A DNA stretch of 64,000 nt from GCA-2737725 sp033763995 (GTDB taxonomy: Bacteria > Pseudomonadota > Alphaproteobacteria > Rhodospirillales > Rhodospirillaceae), in the NCBI GenBank assembly GCA_033763995.1, contig JANRJL010000062.1, forward strand, positions 1 through 64,000. Reading direction: 5' to 3'. Made by a program: the position numbers and the translations under genes. Position 1 is the first letter of the stretch. The number at the start of each line of letters is the position of its first letter. The notes below the pieces were generated by a model. The model searched no databases. It was given only the letters and a program-made list of their open reading frames with translations, and was not told the origin of the DNA. Below, one piece after another: positions 30,572 to 40,059 of this stretch.

Positions 30572-30646
30572 TGGTGAGCCCGGATGGATTCGAACCATCG
30601 ACCACCGCATTAAAAGTGCGATGCTCTACCACTGAGCTACGGGCCC
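30572..30646 (-). tRNA. tRNA-Lys (anticodon TTT)
   Basis: 75 bases with encoded CCA. Full cloverleaf: acceptor GGGCCCG pairs with CGGGCTC (one G-U), D arm GCTC/GAGC, anticodon loop CTTTTAA with TTT, variable region TGGTC, T arm GATGG-TTCGAAT-CCATC. Confidence 0.96.
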
Positions 30647-30781
30647 CCGTGGACGAGGATTGGACGCGGACCGGCGCCCTGGCCGGGCCCGCGAAAAGTG
30701 CGCCAACATATGGATCGCCCCCCGGTGGGTCAAGCATCGTGAGGCCAGGGGAATCAAGGCTGCCGCGCGGTCGGGCGGATC

Positions 30782-30855
30782 TAGTGGAGCGGATTTAACA
30801 TTCGCTACCCTGGCCACCGCAGCACCGGGATGCGAATGTTAGAATCGGACCATTA
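30782..30855 (-). repeat. 74-bp inverted-repeat element, copy 1
   Basis: Read on the minus strand it starts TAATGGTCCGATTCTAACAT and ends with AAATCCGCTCCACTA. It is the same length as the copy at 41161-41234, with near-identical 24-base ends and a partly conserved 26-base centre ending in CAGGGTA. The two ends are imperfect inverted repeats sharing TAGTGG and ACATTCGC. Its first three bases are the corA stop codon. Confidence 0.85.
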
Positions 30856-31818
30856 GAGCCAGCCTGACTTCTTGAACCGCCAGTACAAGAACATGCACAC
30901 GACGCCGATGAAGATCAGCGACGCCGGGTAGCCGTAGTACCACTTGAGCTCGGGCATGAATTCGAAGTTCATGCCCCAGATGCCGGCAAAGGCCGTCCAG
31001 ACGCCGAAGATTCCGGCCCAGCCCGCCAGGCGCTTGGTCACCTCGTTTTCCTCGATGGTGGCCACCGACAAATTGACCTGCATGGCCGAGGCGATGGTGT
31101 CGCGCACCGTGTCGATGGACGTGTTGATGCGCGTGAGGTGGTCGAAGACGTCGCGGAAGTACTCTTGGGTGTTCAGGCAAACCGCGGGCACGCGGCCGCC
31201 GTAAAGCTTTCCGGCGGCCTCGAGCAATGGAAACACGGCGTGCTTGAGCACCATGACTTTCCGCTTCAAGGCGTAAAGCCGCTCGACATTGATGCGCGCG
31301 TTGCCTTTCTGGAAAATGCTGTCCTCGATTTGCTCCAACTCCGTCTCAAGGAGGTCGACGACGGGGAAATAGCGATCCACCACCGCGTCCATCAGGGCAT
31401 AAAGCACGAAGCCCGAACCGTGTTTCAGCAAATGCGGTTCGCGCTCGCAACGGTCGCGCATTCCGAGGAACGCCTGCGTGGTGCGGTTGCGCACCGAGAG
31501 GATGTAGTTGGGCCCGACGAAGATCGCGACCTCGCCGACGTTCAGTTCGCCGTCGATGGCGTCGATCTGGTGCAGCACGGCGAACACGCAGTCGCCGTAT
31601 TCCTCGATCTTCGGGCGCTGATGGCCGACGCGGGCGTCTTCCACCGCGAGTTCGTGCAGGCCGAACTCCACCTTCATCTGGTCTAGTTCTTCCGGCGTGG
31701 CGTCCTTGAGGGCGACCCAAACGAACGTGCCGGGCTGTCCGAGATAACTGTGGATTTCACCGGCCGGGATGTCGGCGATTTTCTTGCCGTCGCGATAGGC
31801 GTTGCAGTTGATCAGCAT
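30853..31818 (-). CDS. corA: CorA magnesium/divalent-cation transporter
   Basis: 321 residues. Large N-terminal cytoplasmic domain, the long helix region (ARINVERLYALKRKVMVLKHAVFPL), then two C-terminal membrane segments with the GMN selectivity motif (AGIWGMNFEFMPE near residue 279) and a short basic end FKKSGWL. Forms a homopentameric inner-membrane Mg channel. The stop codon TAA coincides with the first bases of the 74-bp repeat element. Confidence 0.95.
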   Translation of the reverse strand: MLINCNAYRDGKKIADIPAGEIHSYLGQPGTFVWVALKDATPEELDQMKVEFGLHELAVEDARVGHQRPKIEEYGDCVFAVLHQIDAIDGELNVGEVAIFVGPNYILSVRNRTTQAFLGMRDRCEREPHLLKHGSGFVLYALMDAVVDRYFPVVDLLETELEQIEDSIFQKGNARINVERLYALKRKVMVLKHAVFPLLEAAGKLYGGRVPAVCLNTQEYFRDVFDHLTRINTSIDTVRDTIASAMQVNLSVATIEENEVTKRLAGWAGIFGVWTAFAGIWGMNFEFMPELKWYYGYPASLIFIGVVCMFLYWRFKKSGWL

Positions 31819-31954
31819 GGCGGCGCCTCCCTAATCTCCGCGATATCCCCTTGCCATTAAGCCAGCTTCACGCCGCCATTGCCAGCGCTTGAACGCGACA
31901 CTCTGGACGCTGAGACCAAACCCAGGGATGATAGGCGCGAGGTGAATTCCCGTC

Positions 31955-32383
31955 ATGCCGTTGTCATTCGCACTTCTCGACAAGCCCGACCTCGCCGACG
32001 TCAAGGTGTTGGGCGAAGGCCTGAACGCGCACGCCGCGTTGGCGGGCCATCCCTCGGAATGGGTGGAGTTGGCGATTTTCGGCCGTGACGAACAGGGCCG
32101 CATCCGCGCGGGGCTGGCCGGCAATACCGGGCAGGGACTGCTTTATGTCCGACTATTGTGGGTGCACGACGGCCTGCGCCAACTGGGGCTGGGCCGGAAA
32201 CTCTTGGCCATGGCCGAGGCGGAAGCCGTCAGGCGCGGATGCCACACCGCCGGGATCGATACGTTTTCATTTCAAGCACCGCAGTACTACCCCAAGCTCG
32301 GCTATCGTGAATTCGGGCGTATCGAGCGGCTCGGCGCCAGGCGCGATCTGACGCGCTATTGGTTCGTCAAGGCGATCAGCTGA
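31955..32383 (+). CDS. GNAT-family acetyltransferase
   Basis: 142 residues. Acetyl-CoA motif LWVHDGLRQLGLGRKLLAMAE (Arg/Gln-x-x-Gly-x-Gly/Ala type) and the C-terminal YYPKLGYREFGRIE typical of GNATs. The substrate cannot be told. Divergent from corA across a 136-base gap. Confidence 0.85.
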   Translation: MPLSFALLDKPDLADVKVLGEGLNAHAALAGHPSEWVELAIFGRDEQGRIRAGLAGNTGQGLLYVRLLWVHDGLRQLGLGRKLLAMAEAEAVRRGCHTAGIDTFSFQAPQYYPKLGYREFGRIERLGARRDLTRYWFVKAIS

Positions 32384-32433
32384 GTTTCCCAGACGACGTC
32401 ATTACGCTGATCACATGACTGTTCTGGATCAAC

Positions 32434-33279
32434 TCAAAGCCCCGGATTGTCGAGGAAGCCCGGGTGGCGCTCGTTGATGAGGTTCATCAGCGCCAAGGGC
32501 ATCTCGTCCATGCGCTTGAGCTTCTTGCCAGTCAGTTGGAACATGAGCTGGCCGGGCTCGTAGCCCAGGCGCATCCAGGGGTACCACGGGCCCATGGTTT
32601 GGTAGTTCATGGTGGACGGCAGCCAAGTCGAGTCCGGCGTTTCCACGTCCTTGACCTTCATCGTGTACATCACCAGCGATGTATTGGTTTGGATCGGAAC
32701 GCGCTGCGTCAGCGGATCCTCTGGCTGGGTCTTCGGCGGCGGAATAGCTGCCTTCACAATCAATTCCTCGCCGATCCACAGGGTATCACCCTGCACGACC
32801 GGGTCGGTGATGATGCCTTTGAAGTATTCAACCGGCGGCGCGTCGGCGGGGCGAAGGGCGTTGCCTTGCGCATCGAACGTGAATTTCTGCGAGGATTTGT
32901 AGTGCGCCGGCTTGCACGGCAGGCCGTTGATGGGGTTGGTCCAGGCGTCGGCCGGCTTGAAGGTGCCGGGGTCGCACCAAAAACCCACTTCGATCATGTT
33001 TTGCAGCAGGCTGCCGTCGCCATTCAACTCCATGCGGTTGAAGCTGAAGCCGTGGACGGTGAACAATTGCACGGCGGAGTCGTAGGTGCGCTTGGCCCAG
33101 AGCTTGCCGGTGTACCACTGCATGCCGATCTGGCCCTTGGGTGCGCCGCGCGCGCGGCCATAGATTCGCACTTTGTCCTTGATGAACTTGTCCTGGGCAT
33201 TGGCCGATGACGGCAACAGCGCCGCGCCGGCGGCAGCGGCGCCGAGCATCAGGATATCGCGCCGGGCTGAAAGCAGCAT
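32434..33279 (-). CDS. Tat-exported DUF1838 protein
   Basis: 281 residues with a Tat leader (SARRDILMLGAAAAGAALLP) ending SSANAQ. The body (QWYTGKLWAKRTYDSAVQLF, NGLPCKPAHY, MNYQTMGPWYPWMRLG) fits DUF1838, an alphaproteobacterial and fungal family of unknown function with a beta-barrel-like pattern. Clustered with an exported hydrolase 18 bases upstream on the same strand, perhaps for a common periplasmic catabolic step. Confidence 0.82.
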   Translation of the reverse strand: MLLSARRDILMLGAAAAGAALLPSSANAQDKFIKDKVRIYGRARGAPKGQIGMQWYTGKLWAKRTYDSAVQLFTVHGFSFNRMELNGDGSLLQNMIEVGFWCDPGTFKPADAWTNPINGLPCKPAHYKSSQKFTFDAQGNALRPADAPPVEYFKGIITDPVVQGDTLWIGEELIVKAAIPPPKTQPEDPLTQRVPIQTNTSLVMYTMKVKDVETPDSTWLPSTMNYQTMGPWYPWMRLGYEPGQLMFQLTGKKLKRMDEMPLALMNLINERHPGFLDNPGL

Positions 33280-33297
33280 GGGTACCTCCTTGAGTGA

Positions 33298-34281
33298 CTA
33301 GGAACGTTCAAGAAACGCGCGGTCGTTGGTGAGCGGACGTAAGTCCACAGTGCGCAGGAATTTTTTCGCGTCGTTGTCGGCTTTGAGATAGGCGTCGAGG
33401 AACGCCGAGGAGGCGCCATTGACGAACGACAGGCCTTCGGCGTCGGGCTGGCCCCCGGCGCCTTCGCGGCAGATCAGCCCGCCATAGTAGTGATCGCCCA
33501 TGGTGATGGACACGGCGTACTTCTCTTTCGATCCCGCAAGATCATAGGCGCCCATGCGCCAGCGCCAGGGCCGCAGCATGCCGTCACCCGTGGCGCCGGG
33601 GTCGTTGGTGCCCGACGCTGCGAGGACGGGAATTTTCACGTCGCCCCACCGGTCGTTGTCGATCTGGTCCATGGGCCCGATGCCGTTGTAGGCCATCATC
33701 GCCTTCACGCGCTTATCGCGAAAGCTCTTCGAACTGCCGTCGGGCATTTTAACGGGCAACCCCGCCATGATGAGCGCCATCCAGCCGCCGAAGGAATGAC
33801 CGGCGGCGGCAATGCGTTGCGCGTCCAGTTTTCCGGCAATGCCGGCCCTGGCGGCGATGGCCTCCAAGTTGTCGAGGATGAACGCCATGTCGCCGATGCG
33901 GCCGAAGAAAACCTTGTCGCGCGGCAGCGGGTTCTTGAACGAATAGCCGAGCGATTCGGAATCAAGGTGAGTGGGCAAAATGGTCGCATAACCGTGGCTC
34001 GCCCAGTGATCGGCGACGCGGTTGTAGAGGTCTTTCGACGACAAGGCCCCGTGTGAAAACACGATGACGGGATGAGGCCCCGGCGCATCGGGGTAAGTCA
34101 CTCTGACGTTGAGGTCCTTGTCTTGGGCGTCGACACGAAAACTCAAGGCCGCGGCGGACTTCGCGCCAAATGGCCCGAGCCCGGTCTTAAATGACGGGTG
34201 AAGCGTCATCGCGGCGCGAGTCGTGGTGCCGCAAGTCAACACGGCGCCGGCGGTGATACAGAGCGTGCGTCGATCGATCAT
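33298..34281 (-). CDS. Exported alpha/beta hydrolase (dienelactone-hydrolase-like)
   Basis: 327 residues beginning MIDRRTLCITAGAVL, a weak Tat-like leader. Hydrolase core: VIVFSHGALSS, nucleophile elbow AAGHSFGGW (Ser near 164), PVLAASGTNDPG for the acid and ITMGDHYYGG for the His. Resembles platelet-activating-factor acetylhydrolase/chlorophyllase-type esterases. Upstream of the DUF1838 gene in the same transcription unit. Confidence 0.82.
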   Translation of the reverse strand: MIDRRTLCITAGAVLTCGTTTRAAMTLHPSFKTGLGPFGAKSAAALSFRVDAQDKDLNVRVTYPDAPGPHPVIVFSHGALSSKDLYNRVADHWASHGYATILPTHLDSESLGYSFKNPLPRDKVFFGRIGDMAFILDNLEAIAARAGIAGKLDAQRIAAAGHSFGGWMALIMAGLPVKMPDGSSKSFRDKRVKAMMAYNGIGPMDQIDNDRWGDVKIPVLAASGTNDPGATGDGMLRPWRWRMGAYDLAGSKEKYAVSITMGDHYYGGLICREGAGGQPDAEGLSFVNGASSAFLDAYLKADNDAKKFLRTVDLRPLTNDRAFLERS

Positions 34282-34519
34282 CGCGTGTCCTTCAAGAGTC
34301 GAAGGCGAACCATAGCGGAGTTTTCGACTCGGAACGAAATCATTCGCGCATGTGACCTAGGGGTGAATAACCGGCAAACCTATCGCCCGAACCGCAAGGC
34401 AGCGCTTTACAATCTACAATCTGAAAGGCAAGAACGCATCGGTCTCGCTCTATAATAAGAATAACACAAGTTTCGCGAGGCGCTTGGGGACCGGTCTTGG
34501 GGCCGGTTGACGAAGGGCG

Positions 34520-36220
34520 ATGGCATCAACCCGACCGACAGGTGATGGCGAAGGGCCGCTGGCCGGCAAGGCCGCAGCCGAACGCCTATCGGGCAAGCCC
34601 GCGCCGGTTAAGTCCGCCATTCCCGCGATCGACATCGACCCCAAAAACATGGAGAAAGTCATCGCATTCGTCGCCGAGCGCGACGAGGCCACATCGCGTG
34701 ACATCGTCGCCATGCTCAATCAGGCGGGCGTGATGCAGGTCACCGCGCAAAACGATATCGGCTTCCTGCGCAACCTCATGCAGACGGTGAGTCCCGACCT
34801 CATCATCGTCGGCGACGACGTGGCGCCGGAGGTGTTCGATTTCATCCGCGATATTCGCCACAGCAAGATCGGCGCAAATCCTTTTGTGCTGGTCACGACT
34901 TTGGTGGCCTCCGATAATTTCCCCGCCGTCAAGCGCGCCCTGCAAGCCGGCACCGACGACATCATCGTCAAGCCCGTGAAGCAGGATCAGCTGATTCAGC
35001 GCCTGAAACGCGTGACCATCCACCGCCAGGCCTTCGTCGTCACCAGCGATTATCTCGGTCCCGACCGCCGCGCCAAGAGCCGGCCCTCGGTGATCCGGCG
35101 CGTTAATGTGCTGAACACGATGCTGGAGAAAGCAAACGGCCACGACATCCAGGTGGAAGAAATCAAGGCTGCCGTCGACGGGTCGATGAACGACGTGCTG
35201 CACGCCCGGCTCGATAGCCACAGCTATCGATTGGGCTTCGTGTGCAACCTGCTGATCGATTCCTATCAGAACAACAACATCACGCCCGAGACCAAGGACC
35301 AGCTGCTGGTGCTGGTGGACGTGTTGAAGGACGCGGCCAAGACCGCCGAGCGCGTCAACGAGCCGGAACTGGGATTGATTTGCGGATCGCTGTCCAAAGA
35401 GGTCGAGGGCATGGCCGAGCGCTATGAAAACCCGACCGAACGCGACCTGAAGCTGATCCAAAAGCTCACGCGCGCGGTGATGCTGGCGGTGAAGCCCCAT
35501 GCCTCCATGGATTTGATGGAGCAGGAAGCCAAGAAGGCCGCCGAGAATTACCTGCTGCGCAAGCGCGGCGCCTTCGAAAAAAGCAAGGAAATCCAGCGAG
35601 GGCCCGACGACGAACCGGTCGAGACGGTGGACGAGCCGGTCATGGAAATCATGCCGCTCACCAAGGGACAAATTCTATTCAAGCAGGGCGATCCGGCCGT
35701 CGCCGCTTACATCGTCGCCAGCGGTAGCGTCGTGATCTATCGCGAAATCGACGGCAAGAAGATTCCGGTGTCGCGCATCAGGAAGGGTCAGTTCTTCGGC
35801 GAAATGGCCATCATCGACGGCACGCCGCGCCGCGCCACGGCCATGGCCGAGGAAGACTGCACGCTGTCGCTGGTGTCCAAGGAAATGATCGAAGAGAAAA
35901 TGAGCGCGGCGGACCCGACCATCAAAAGCATTCTTCACATGCTCATCGATAATATCCGCAGCGTGCCGGAGAACTTCGCCCCAAAGCCGCGCAGCCTGGC
36001 CGACGTCGCCACGGACTTGCGCGAACAGACCGACAGCATCGCGGCCTTGGTGCGTTCCGGCGGTTCGCCGAGCCTGGCAAGCGAGGCCACGCCCGTAGTC
36101 GAGCGCCTGGAAAAAACCATTCCGGCGATTTTGAGCTTGCTGGAGAAAGCCTCGAGCCAAGACCCCCGCAGCCCGGCGCGGCCCGGCTCGGGCGCGGTGC
36201 AGCAGATGGCAAAAACGTAA
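34520..36220 (+). CDS. Pseudo-receiver protein with C-terminal cyclic-nucleotide-binding domain
   Basis: 566 residues. Residues about 45-170 have a receiver-like fold (VIAFVAERDEATSRDI, PDLIIVGDDVAPEVF, VLVTTLV, IIVKPVKQDQL): the Thr and Lys are present but the phospho-Asp position reads Gly in IIVGDD. A helical middle (about 190-370) may dimerise. Residues 380-500 are a CAP-like cNMP domain: FKQGDPAVAAYIVASGSVVIYR and the phosphate-binding cassette FFGEMAIIDGTPRRATA. No DNA-binding HTH follows. Likely a cytoplasmic scaffold sensing cAMP/cGMP. A class III cyclase gene lies at the far end of the window. Confidence 0.8.
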   Translation: MASTRPTGDGEGPLAGKAAAERLSGKPAPVKSAIPAIDIDPKNMEKVIAFVAERDEATSRDIVAMLNQAGVMQVTAQNDIGFLRNLMQTVSPDLIIVGDDVAPEVFDFIRDIRHSKIGANPFVLVTTLVASDNFPAVKRALQAGTDDIIVKPVKQDQLIQRLKRVTIHRQAFVVTSDYLGPDRRAKSRPSVIRRVNVLNTMLEKANGHDIQVEEIKAAVDGSMNDVLHARLDSHSYRLGFVCNLLIDSYQNNNITPETKDQLLVLVDVLKDAAKTAERVNEPELGLICGSLSKEVEGMAERYENPTERDLKLIQKLTRAVMLAVKPHASMDLMEQEAKKAAENYLLRKRGAFEKSKEIQRGPDDEPVETVDEPVMEIMPLTKGQILFKQGDPAVAAYIVASGSVVIYREIDGKKIPVSRIRKGQFFGEMAIIDGTPRRATAMAEEDCTLSLVSKEMIEEKMSAADPTIKSILHMLIDNIRSVPENFAPKPRSLADVATDLREQTDSIAALVRSGGSPSLASEATPVVERLEKTIPAILSLLEKASSQDPRSPARPGSGAVQQMAKT

Positions 36221-36387
36221 TTCGGACTCGCCCTTAAAACCTTGAAATCACGAGTTAATTTTCCAATATGAGGGCGGGACGTGAAGGCCTTGAAAGGCTT
36301 GCGCGGCCAGCGTAGCGTCTCGGCCCCACAGCGGCGGCAATCGCGCGCCGCATAAACCAAATTCGAACGCGAGGAGAGGTTCGCAGA

Positions 36388-37353
36388 ATGAGTGCGATGG
36401 TTGAGGTTGATCGCCTCGTGAAGGCGTTCGGCGATTTTGTCGCCGTCGACGGCATCCAACTCGCCGTGAACAAGGGCGAAGTGCTGGGGTTCCTGGGACC
36501 CAACGGCGCCGGCAAGACCACGACCATGCGCATGATCGCGGGCTTCCTGACGCCGACCTCGGGCACGGCGCGGGTCTGCGGTCATGACGTGGCGCTGGAA
36601 CCCATGGCCGTGAAACGCGCCATCGGCTACATGCCCGAGGGCTCGCCGTCCTACGAAGACATGACGGTGCGTGCATTCTTGTCGTTCATCGCCGAGGTGC
36701 GCGGCCTATCGGGTGCGCAAGCCGCGCAACAGATCAAGCGCGTGGTTGATCGGATCGTGCTGGGCGAGGTCATCGACCGCCCGATCGAGGTTCTGTCCAA
36801 GGGCTATAAGCGCCGGGTCGGGCTGGCCCAGGCCATCCTGCATGATCCGCCGGTGCTGATCCTCGATGAACCCACCGACGGGCTTGATCCCAACCAGAAG
36901 CATCTCGTGCGATCGCTCATCAAGGAAATGGCGCCCGAGAAAGCCATCATCGTCTCGACGCACATCCTGGAGGAAGTCCAGGCGGTTTGTACGCGCGCGG
37001 TGATCATTGGGCGTGGCAAGTTGCTCGCCGACGGAACGTCCGAGCAGTTGCTGCAGCGCTTGCCCGATTATCATGCCGTGCGTGTTGTCGTCGCCAGCGA
37101 GAAAGGCCAAGCCACGGCGGCAGCCGTGGCGTTGCGCGCCGTGCCCGGCGTGGCCGACGTTGAGATCGTTGAATTGAATGGCGGCCGCTCGGCCGTGCGC
37201 GTGATGCCCAAGCCCAACACACCGATTATCGAGGGCGTTGGCGCCGCATTGCGCGCTCAAGGCATCGCGCCGATCGAGATGCACCATGATCGCGGCGATC
37301 TCGACGATGTCTTCCGGCTGGTCACGACCGGCAGCACCAAGGCCGCCGCGTAA
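36388..37353 (+). CDS. Gld-type ABC transporter ATP-binding protein
   Basis: 321 residues. Walker A FLGPNGAGKTTTMRM, signature LSKGYKRRVGLAQAI, Walker B VLILDEPTDGLDPNQ, H-loop STHILEE, and the C-terminal extension found in GldA-like ATPases. First gene of a four-gene unit with a short permease, a GldG-like protein and a DUF4340 protein, a combination known in many proteobacteria and related to the Bacteroidetes gliding ABC system; function in non-gliding bacteria is unclear. The transported substrate is not apparent. Confidence 0.9.
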   Translation: MSAMVEVDRLVKAFGDFVAVDGIQLAVNKGEVLGFLGPNGAGKTTTMRMIAGFLTPTSGTARVCGHDVALEPMAVKRAIGYMPEGSPSYEDMTVRAFLSFIAEVRGLSGAQAAQQIKRVVDRIVLGEVIDRPIEVLSKGYKRRVGLAQAILHDPPVLILDEPTDGLDPNQKHLVRSLIKEMAPEKAIIVSTHILEEVQAVCTRAVIIGRGKLLADGTSEQLLQRLPDYHAVRVVVASEKGQATAAAVALRAVPGVADVEIVELNGGRSAVRVMPKPNTPIIEGVGAALRAQGIAPIEMHHDRGDLDDVFRLVTTGSTKAAA

Positions 37354-37389
37354 TACTTTCACACCGACATACGCTCAGGACCCAAGCCC

Positions 37390-38124
37390 ATGCGACAAAC
37401 GTGGATCATCGCCAAACGCGAACTTTACGCCTACTTCGCGACGCCCATGGCGTTCGTCTTCATCGCGATTTTCGTTGCGCTCACCGGCGCATTCACCTTT
37501 TACATCGGCCGCTTTTTCGACCGCAATCAGGCCAGCCTCGAGGCGTTCTTCAGTTTCCATCCTTGGCTCTATCTGCTGCTCGTTCCCGCCGTGGCCATGC
37601 GGCTGTGGGCGGAAGAACGCAAGACCGGCACCATCGAGCAACTGCTGACCTTGCCAATCACGACGGTGGACGCCGTGGTCGGCAAATTCCTGGCGGCGTG
37701 GGTATTTTGCGGCATTGCCCTGGCGCTGACCGCGCCCATGTGGCTGACGGTCAATGTTTTGGGTGATCCCGATAACGGCGTGATCGCGGTTTGTTACATC
37801 GGCAGTTTCCTCATGGCTGGCGCCTTCCTGTCCATCGGCACCTGCATGTCGGCGCTGACGCGCAACCAAATCATCGCCTTCATCGGGGGCGCCGTGGTGT
37901 GTTTCCTGTTCACGCTGAGCGGCCTCGATCTGGTCTTGAATTTCTTCCGCCTGTGGGCCCCGGAAGCCGTGGTGTCGACCATCGCATCGTTCAGCTTTCT
38001 GACGCGCTTCGAGGCCTTGAGCCGGGGCGTGATCGAGCTGCGTGACTTGGTCTATTTCCTGTCGCTGATGGCCTTCTGGCTGTTCGCGACCGTGGTCGCG
38101 GTCGATCACAAGAAGACGGCTTGA
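37390..38124 (+). CDS. Gld-type ABC permease (GldF-like)
   Basis: 244 residues with six membrane segments (AFVFIAIFVALTGAFTFYIG, PWLYLLLVPAVAMRLW and four more). The EERKTGTIEQLLTLPIT motif in the first cytoplasmic loop is typical of ABC-2 permeases that pair with GldA. Inner membrane. Followed by the GldG-like gene 12 bases away, whose ribosome binding site overlaps this stop. Confidence 0.9.
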   Translation: MRQTWIIAKRELYAYFATPMAFVFIAIFVALTGAFTFYIGRFFDRNQASLEAFFSFHPWLYLLLVPAVAMRLWAEERKTGTIEQLLTLPITTVDAVVGKFLAAWVFCGIALALTAPMWLTVNVLGDPDNGVIAVCYIGSFLMAGAFLSIGTCMSALTRNQIIAFIGGAVVCFLFTLSGLDLVLNFFRLWAPEAVVSTIASFSFLTRFEALSRGVIELRDLVYFLSLMAFWLFATVVAVDHKKTA

Positions 38125-38135
38125 GGAGCGCTGCC

Positions 38136-40043
38136 ATGCTGAAAGATCGTTCCAAATTGGCGATGGCCGGAGTTTTCGTGGCCGCGGTGCTGTTCGTCGC
38201 CGCCAATGTCATCGCCAATATCTGGCTGACGGGCGCACGCTTCGACGCAACACAAGGCGCGGCCTACTCGCTCTCCGATCAGGTGAAGCCCGTGTTCGAG
38301 GGCATCGAGGAGCCCATCACGGTGCGGGTCTATTTCTCAAGCGCCTTGGCTCAGGCGAGCCCGCGTCATTCCGTGTTTTATCAGCGCGTGCGCGATTTGC
38401 TGTCGCAGTACTCGGCGCTGTCCAACGGCATGCTCAAGATCGAGTACTACAATCCCGAGCCGTTCTCCGACACGGAAGACCGCGCCGTCGGTTTCGGTCT
38501 CCAGGCCGTGCCCTTGGGTCAAGTCGGCGAGGTGGGTTATTTCGGCCTGGCGGCCACCAACTCCACCGACGATCAAAAGGTAGTGCCGTTCTTTAATCTC
38601 GAGCGCGAGGCATTCCTGGAATACGACCTGACGAAGCTAATCTACTCGCTGGCCAAGCCCAAGCAGCCCAAGATCGGACTGCTCACGTCGCTGCCGCTGG
38701 AAGGCGGCATGAGCCAAGGGCAGTTCGGCATGGGCGGCCAGCCGACGCCGCCGTGGGTCATCATGGATCAGATCAAGGACCTGTTCGACGTCGAGAATCT
38801 GGACGCGCAGCTCACCGAGATTTCCAAAGACATCAGCATCTTGATGTTGGCGCAGCCCGAGAATTTGTCCGAGGCGGCGCAATACGCCATCGACCAATTC
38901 ATCATGCGCGGCGGCAAGGCCTTGGTGCTGGTGGACCCCAACGCCGAAAGCGCCAATCCCATGGGCGGAATCCAAGGCGGCGGCAACCTGGACGGCATCA
39001 AGAAGCTGATGGAAGCCTACGGCGTTAAGCTGGTCGATGGAAAAATCGCCGCCGATTTGGATGCGGCGACCCGCGTCAATACCGAATCCGGCGGCCGGCC
39101 CATCGTCAGCGACTACGTGGCGTGGCTGGGATTGCGCGCCGAGAACCTCGACCGCGCCGACGCCATCACCGGCGATTTGAACCTGATCAACTTGGCCACG
39201 GCCGGCGTGCTCGAGATCGTCGAGGGCAAGGGCACGACCATCACGCCCTTGATCAAGACCGGCGCCAAATCCATGCGCATCGATGTCGACAAGGTCATGG
39301 GCCTGCCCGACGTCGTGGCGTTGTTCCGCGACTTCAAGCCGTCGGACAAAACTGAATCCATCGCCGTGCGGATTTCCGGCACGGCCAAGTCGGCTTTCCC
39401 CGACGGCGCGCCCAAGCCGGTCGAAGGGGAGCCCGCGGGTGAAAAACCCGAGCACGTGAAGGAATCGACGCAGCCCGTGCAGATCGTCATGGTGGCCGAC
39501 ACCGACATTCTTTCGGAGCGCTTTTGGGCCCAGGAAAGCAATTTCTTCGGCCAGCGCGTTCTCGTGCCCACGGCGGACAATCCGTCCTTCATCGTCAACG
39601 CCCTGGAGAACTTGACCGGCTCGCCGGCGCTCTCCAGTCTGCGCGGACGCGGCGCGCAAAGCCGCCCGTTCGCGTTGATCGAGGAAATCCGCCAGCAATC
39701 GGAACTGCAGTACCGCAACAAGGAACAGGAGCTGCTTGCGCGGCTTGACGACCTGCAAAAGAAGGTCAACGACATCCAACTGCGCCAACAGGGCACTGAA
39801 GCCGATCAAACGTTGTTGAGCCCCGAGGACACCAAGGCCATCGAGAACTATCGCGGCGAAATTCTGTCCACACGCGGCGAGTTGCGCGAGGTGCAGCGCG
39901 CCTTGCGTCGGGATATCGAAACGCTGGAAGGGGTCGTGAAGTTCGTGAACATCGCGGCGGTCCCAATCCTATTCGGCTTGATCCTGATCGTGCTCGCCAT
40001 GGTGCGCCATTCGCGCCGGCGCGTGCGCGCGGTCGAGGCGTGA
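38136..40043 (+). CDS. GldG-family ABC accessory protein
   Basis: 635 residues from ATG 38136 (GAGGAG upstream). N-terminal membrane anchor (AMAGVFVAAVLFVAANVIANI), a large periplasmic part with the ABC_transp_aux/GldG features (YYNPEPFSD, VLVDPNAESANPMGG), a coiled-coil stretch near 540-610 (QYRNKEQELLARLDDLQKKV), and a C-terminal membrane segment followed by basic residues. Belongs to the same operon as the ATPase and permease. Confidence 0.88.
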   Translation: MLKDRSKLAMAGVFVAAVLFVAANVIANIWLTGARFDATQGAAYSLSDQVKPVFEGIEEPITVRVYFSSALAQASPRHSVFYQRVRDLLSQYSALSNGMLKIEYYNPEPFSDTEDRAVGFGLQAVPLGQVGEVGYFGLAATNSTDDQKVVPFFNLEREAFLEYDLTKLIYSLAKPKQPKIGLLTSLPLEGGMSQGQFGMGGQPTPPWVIMDQIKDLFDVENLDAQLTEISKDISILMLAQPENLSEAAQYAIDQFIMRGGKALVLVDPNAESANPMGGIQGGGNLDGIKKLMEAYGVKLVDGKIAADLDAATRVNTESGGRPIVSDYVAWLGLRAENLDRADAITGDLNLINLATAGVLEIVEGKGTTITPLIKTGAKSMRIDVDKVMGLPDVVALFRDFKPSDKTESIAVRISGTAKSAFPDGAPKPVEGEPAGEKPEHVKESTQPVQIVMVADTDILSERFWAQESNFFGQRVLVPTADNPSFIVNALENLTGSPALSSLRGRGAQSRPFALIEEIRQQSELQYRNKEQELLARLDDLQKKVNDIQLRQQGTEADQTLLSPEDTKAIENYRGEILSTRGELREVQRALRRDIETLEGVVKFVNIAAVPILFGLILIVLAMVRHSRRRVRAVEA

Positions 40044-40059
40044 GAAGGAGACGGAAACG

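Noticed and set aside
30572..30855. tRNA-Lys as an integration site with the 74-bp element as att
   Set aside because: The element does not repeat any tRNA sequence, has a second copy away from tRNA genes, and there is no integrase.
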